This document shows, piece by piece, positions 44,379 to 46,845 of a stretch of 46,845 nt of DNA (its first letter is position 1; each line of letters starts with the position of its first letter). Source of the stretch: Basidiobolus meristosporus CBS 931.73. Lineage: Eukaryota; Basidiobolomycota; Basidiobolomycetes; Basidiobolales; Basidiobolaceae. A model generated the notes under the pieces. That model was not told where the DNA came from and did no database searches. It worked only from the letters and a program-made list of their open reading frames with translations. A program made the translations under genes and the position numbers. Location of the stretch: assembly GCA_002104905.1 (NCBI GenBank), contig MCFE01000680.1:1-46845 (forward strand), written 5' to 3'.

Positions 44379-45107
44379 CTAAGCTAAAGTTAAGGCAGTA
44401 TCCCAGAGTACACTGGAGTTCAGGTTCATGGGGGAGTGAAGTAGATAAGCTTGAGAGATATAATAATCTTTGAGGAAGTGGGTAACAGCAGGTGAAGGGG
44501 AGTTTTTGATAAGTGAAGTGAATCTTGAGAGCAGAGATTCCTCTAATGAGAAGGTCTTGTAAACAGGAGAATCAGGAAACTCTTTAAAGGCATGGTCAGT
44601 AGGTTCCCAGTAAAACTGGTCAGAGACATTTTGAGAGAACTCTTTAGCAATACTTTTGTCAAGTACTACCTCCAGAGTGTGATTGTTGATAAATCTCATG
44701 TTAACAATCTTGGATAAATTGTAACCTTGTTGCTTGAGATACATCCTATGCTCAGATATAGGAATGAACTCCACATTGGCAAAGTAGCAGACAGCCCAGT
44801 CAGTAGCAGGAGGCAAATCAGAAGTAGCAGGAAACTTTCTTTTAGTCTTGGGAGGAGCAGCAGGATGTCTTGAGGAAGCAGGAACAGGCTTTTTGACAGC
44901 TTCAGAGTAGGAAGAGTGAGCAGGGGCAGATGATTCTTGGGGAGTCTTGTTGACAGGAACAGCTGGCAGAGAGACAATAGATTCTTGCAGATCAGAGAAG
45001 GCAGAAAACAGCTTTTGAACTTGTTTCTTGAGTAAAGCATTTTCAGCTTCAACAAGTGCAAGCCTTTCCTCAAGGAAGGAAATCTGAAGGGAATGGAGTG
45101 AAGGCAT
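44379..45107 (-). CDS. ORF1-like coiled-coil protein of the telomeric element
   Basis: The 242-aa frame is intact. Residues about 10-45 form a leucine-rich coiled coil (SFLEERLALVEAENALLKKQ), followed by a Pro/Ser/Lys-rich basic linker (SYSEAVKKPVPASSRHPAAP) like nucleic-acid-binding linkers of LINE ORF1 proteins. A folded C-terminal region (WAVCYFANVEFIPISE, NMRFINNHTLEVVLDKSIA) could be an RRM-like or CTD module. I cannot name the family from sequence. The SYSEAVK-type box is often seen in ORF1/Gag-like proteins of non-LTR elements. An open frame in a subtelomeric repeat suggests recent activity or selection. Confidence 0.6.
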   Translation of the reverse strand: MPSLHSLQISFLEERLALVEAENALLKKQVQKLFSAFSDLQESIVSLPAVPVNKTPQESSAPAHSSYSEAVKKPVPASSRHPAAPPKTKRKFPATSDLPPATDWAVCYFANVEFIPISEHRMYLKQQGYNLSKIVNMRFINNHTLEVVLDKSIAKEFSQNVSDQFYWEPTDHAFKEFPDSPVYKTFSLEESLLSRFTSLIKNSPSPAVTHFLKDYYISQAYLLHSPMNLNSSVLWDTALTLA

Positions 45108-45146
45108 AAGAAATAAGAAGAAGAGGGTAAGATGGGTGGGTAGGTG

Positions 45147-45275
45147 GGAAAATTAGCAGGGAGAAGAGAAGGAAGGAGCAAAAATTCCAGAAGTCAGAAT
45201 TTATAGATGGATGGACAAGGGGTAGATGGATGGATTATTCCTGGGTTAGGAAAATTAGCAGGGAGAAGAGAAGGG
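45147..45275 (-). repeat. Direct repeat in the 5' leader of the ORF1 element
   Basis: A 27-28-nt block (GGAAAATTAGCAGGGAGAAG and following bases on the plus strand) occurs at about 45147 and again at about 45248, 101 bp apart, both upstream of the ORF. It may be a monomer-type promoter repeat. Confidence 0.7.
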
Positions 45276-45283
45276 ATAATTTG

Positions 45284-45316
45284 TAGGGTTAGGGTTAGGG
45301 TTAGGGTTAGGGTTAG
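45284..45316. repeat. Interstitial telomeric repeat
   Basis: Five and a half perfect TTAGGG repeats, in the same orientation as the chromosome-end array, separate the ORF1 element from SINE-like unit S3. Confidence 0.95.
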
Positions 45317-45842
45317 GGGGGAGGAAAGTCACCAAGTGGTGAAATCTTTATTTACTTATGACAAGTATCTAAAGAAGCCAAGTTAATCTGAAGTTATTCC
45401 TAGAAAGCTAGGTCTGAGAGATATCTTCCTGGTAAGCCAGGTCTGAGAGTTGAGAGGCTGAGTGGTACTATATTTCCTAGTTAGCTAGGTCTGAGAGAGG
45501 TTTCCTGGAAAGCCAGGCCTGAGAAGTGAGAATCTGAATATATCTGAGCTAAGTTATACTGGTTTGCGGTAGCTGAATTGTGGCCGGAATGGCCAGTAGA
45601 CTGGGGGAACTGAGAGGAATTTCTGGGCGATCACTGGCCAAATTTACTAGGCAAATCTGGCCAATTAGCATTTCAAGGATTTCAGCCAATCAGAGCCTTT
45701 ACTTTGCCCGATGGTTGATCAAGCCATCTCCCAATGAGCACACATCAATTTTATTAATCAAATTTTTGCTGGATCCAGGATTTGAACCCACAACCATGGG
45801 TATGGAAGGGTTAGGGATAACCACAAGGCTAAGTGTTCTTGG
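45317..45842 (-). mobile_element. SINE-like unit S3, full length
   Basis: Full unit, period 529 bp to the next copy. The minus-strand A box (rc of CCACAAGGCTA) is at 45821-45831 and the B box GGTTCAAATCC at 45788-45778. Hairpin block and tail are intact. S3 and S4 differ at only a few positions. Confidence 0.78.
45778..45831 (-). promoter_or_regulatory. Putative internal RNA polymerase III promoter (A and B boxes)
   Basis: On the minus strand TAGCCTTGTGG (A-box-like; consensus TRGYNNANNNGG, one mismatch) is followed about 30 nt later by GGTTCAAATCC (consensus GGTTCRANTCC, exact). The GTGGTTA after the A box also recalls a tRNA D arm. The same pair is present in S1 and S4. This is the signature of a tRNA-derived SINE head. 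Confidence 0.6.
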
Positions 45843-45845
45843 TTA

Positions 45846-46371
45846 GGGGGAGGAAAGTCACCAAGTGGTGAAATCTTTATTTACTTATGACAAGTATCTA
45901 AAGAAGCCAAGTTAATCTGAAGTTATTCCTAGAAAGCTAGGTCTGAGAGATATCTTCCTGGTAAGCCAGGTCTAAGAGTTGAGAAGCTGATTGGTACAAT
46001 ATTTCCTAGTTAGCTAGGTCTGAGAGAGGTTTCCTGGAAAGCCAGGCCTGGGAAGTGAGAATCTGAATATATCTGAGCTAAGTTATACTGGTTTGCGGTA
46101 GCTGAATTGTGGCTGGAATGGCCAGTAGACTGGGGGAACTGAGATGAATTTCTGGGCGATCACTGGCCAAGTTTACTAGGCAAATCTGGCCAATTAGCAT
46201 TTCAAGGATTTCAGCCAATCAGAGCCTTTACTTTGCCCGATGGTTGATCAAGCCATCTCCCAATGAGCACACATCAATTTATTAATCAAATTTTGCTGGA
46301 TCCAGGATTTGAACCCACAACTATGGGTATGGAAGGGTTAGGGATAACCACAAGGCTAAGTGTTCTTGGTT
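45846..46371 (-). mobile_element. SINE-like unit S4, full length
   Basis: Tandem to S3, with GGTTAGGGGG at the junction. B box at 46315-46305. Hairpins and tail are conserved; scattered substitutions include GGCCGG to GGCTGG. The telomeric joint on each side suggests independent end-joining events or unit-plus-telomere amplification. Confidence 0.78.
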
Positions 46372-46373
46372 AG

Positions 46374-46644
46374 GGGGGAGGAAAGTCACCAAGTGGTGAA
46401 ATCTTTATTTACTTATGACAAGTATCTAAAGAAGCCAAGTTAATCTGAAGTTATTCCTAGAAAGCTAGGTCTGAGAGATATCTTCCTGGTAAGCCAGGTC
46501 TGAGAGTTGAGAGGCTGAGTGGTACTATATTTCCTAGTTAGCTAGGTCTGAGAGAGGTTTCCTGGAAAGCCAGGCCTGACAAGTGAGAATCTGAATATAT
46601 CTGAGCTAAGTTATACTGGTTTGCGGTAGCTGAATTGTAGCCGG
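46374..46644 (-). mobile_element. SINE-like unit S5, short form at the telomere junction
   Basis: Only the tail and hairpin body (267 bp) are present. The sequence changes from the unit to TTAGGG repeats at GCCGG, the same base at which S2 ends. The head with the Pol III boxes is missing. Confidence 0.78.
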
Positions 46645-46845
46645 GTTAGGGTTAGGGTTAGGGTTAGGGTTAGGGTTAGGGTTAGGGTTAGGTTAGGGTT
46701 AGGGTTAGGGTTAGGGTTAGGGTTAGGGTTAGGGTTAGGGTTAGGGTTAGGGTTAGGGTTAGGGTTAGGGTTAGGGTTAGGGTTAGGGTTAGGGTTAGGG
46801 TTAGGGTTAGGGTTAGGGTTAGGGTTAGGGTTAGGGTTAGGGTTA
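46644..46845 (+). repeat. Terminal telomere array
   Basis: About 33 TTAGGG repeats run to the end of the window, G-rich strand toward the 3' end, as at a right chromosome end. One repeat near 46687-46692 is TTAGG. The array is continuous, so this is the true telomere or very near it. Confidence 0.98.

Larger units (their letters stand above)
44252..45283 (-). mobile_element. Telomere-associated LINE-derived element with an ORF1-like gene
   Basis: This element of about 1 kb lies between telomere-like sequences (TAGGGG at its low-coordinate end, TTAGGG repeats at its high-coordinate end). On the minus strand it has a 5' leader with an internal direct repeat, one 242-codon ORF and a 3' tail. 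The tail matches that of the SINE-like unit over about 65 nt, including AAATAAAGATTTCACC and a terminal hairpin. No reverse-transcriptase ORF is present, so it must be non-autonomous or an internally deleted LINE. Confidence 0.6.

Noticed and set aside
45580-45846. 88-aa plus-strand frame ending in DPGFEPTTMG..
   Set aside because: The GFEPTT string is the translation of a tRNA-type B box read on the opposite strand, a well-known artefact. The region is the head of SINE-like unit S3.

Overview
This window is the right-hand end of a fungal chromosome. It finishes in about 200 bp of TTAGGG repeats with the G-rich strand running 5' to 3' toward the tip. The host genes have many short introns (about 42-80 bp, GT..AG, CTAAC/CTAAT-type branch sites). 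The gene set (fungal-length 161-aa tropomyosin, 8-TM/2-pore TOK-type potassium channel, INSIG, a RalGAP-alpha homologue, mitochondrial PDH E1 alpha) fits a filamentous, probably early-diverging, fungus. The species cannot be fixed from the sequence.

Layout. (1) 1-11.4 kb is a nest of AT-rich Ty1/copia retrotransposons: a decayed plus-strand element (A), interrupted by a solo LTR of a second family, which is itself interrupted by a nearly intact minus-strand copia element (B, 3946-8634, 5-bp target duplication GCCTT, 351-bp LTRs about 2% diverged). A tandem array of partial LTRs and a further RT/RNase H fragment (D) follow. (2) 11.5-35 kb is a GC-richer gene island: a decayed unrecognised coding fragment, a type II membrane glycosyltransferase-like gene, tropomyosin, INSIG (with an apparent 1-nt frameshift), PDA1 (minus), a TOK channel, an HNT1-type HIT protein, a mitochondrial rhodanese (minus), a many-exon RalGAP-alpha gene (minus), and two tandem paralogues of an orphan polytopic membrane protein (minus). 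(3) 36.2-42.7 kb is again copia territory: a solo LTR, and a degenerate minus-strand element (C) split by a 1.08-kb solo LTR of a third family. (4) 42.7-46.8 kb is a telomere-associated array.

The most interesting part is (4). A 528-533-bp unit recurs with its ends in TTAGGG-like sequence. Read on the minus strand it has tRNA-like Pol III A and B boxes at its 5' end, four regularly built hairpins with compensating stem changes in its body, and a 3' tail with AATAAA and a terminal hairpin. The same tail is found on a neighbouring element with a 242-aa coiled-coil ORF1-like protein. All copies have their 3' tail toward the centromere and their head toward the tip, as in HeT-A-type end-attached elements. 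This looks like a telomere-targeted SINE plus a LINE-derived partner. No reverse transcriptase for it lies in the window.

The LTRs of the second and third families carry runs of alternating TTC/GAA pentamers (heat-shock elements) upstream of TATA boxes, which suggests stress-responsive promoters. The copia elements appear to use a half-molecule of initiator tRNA-Met as primer.
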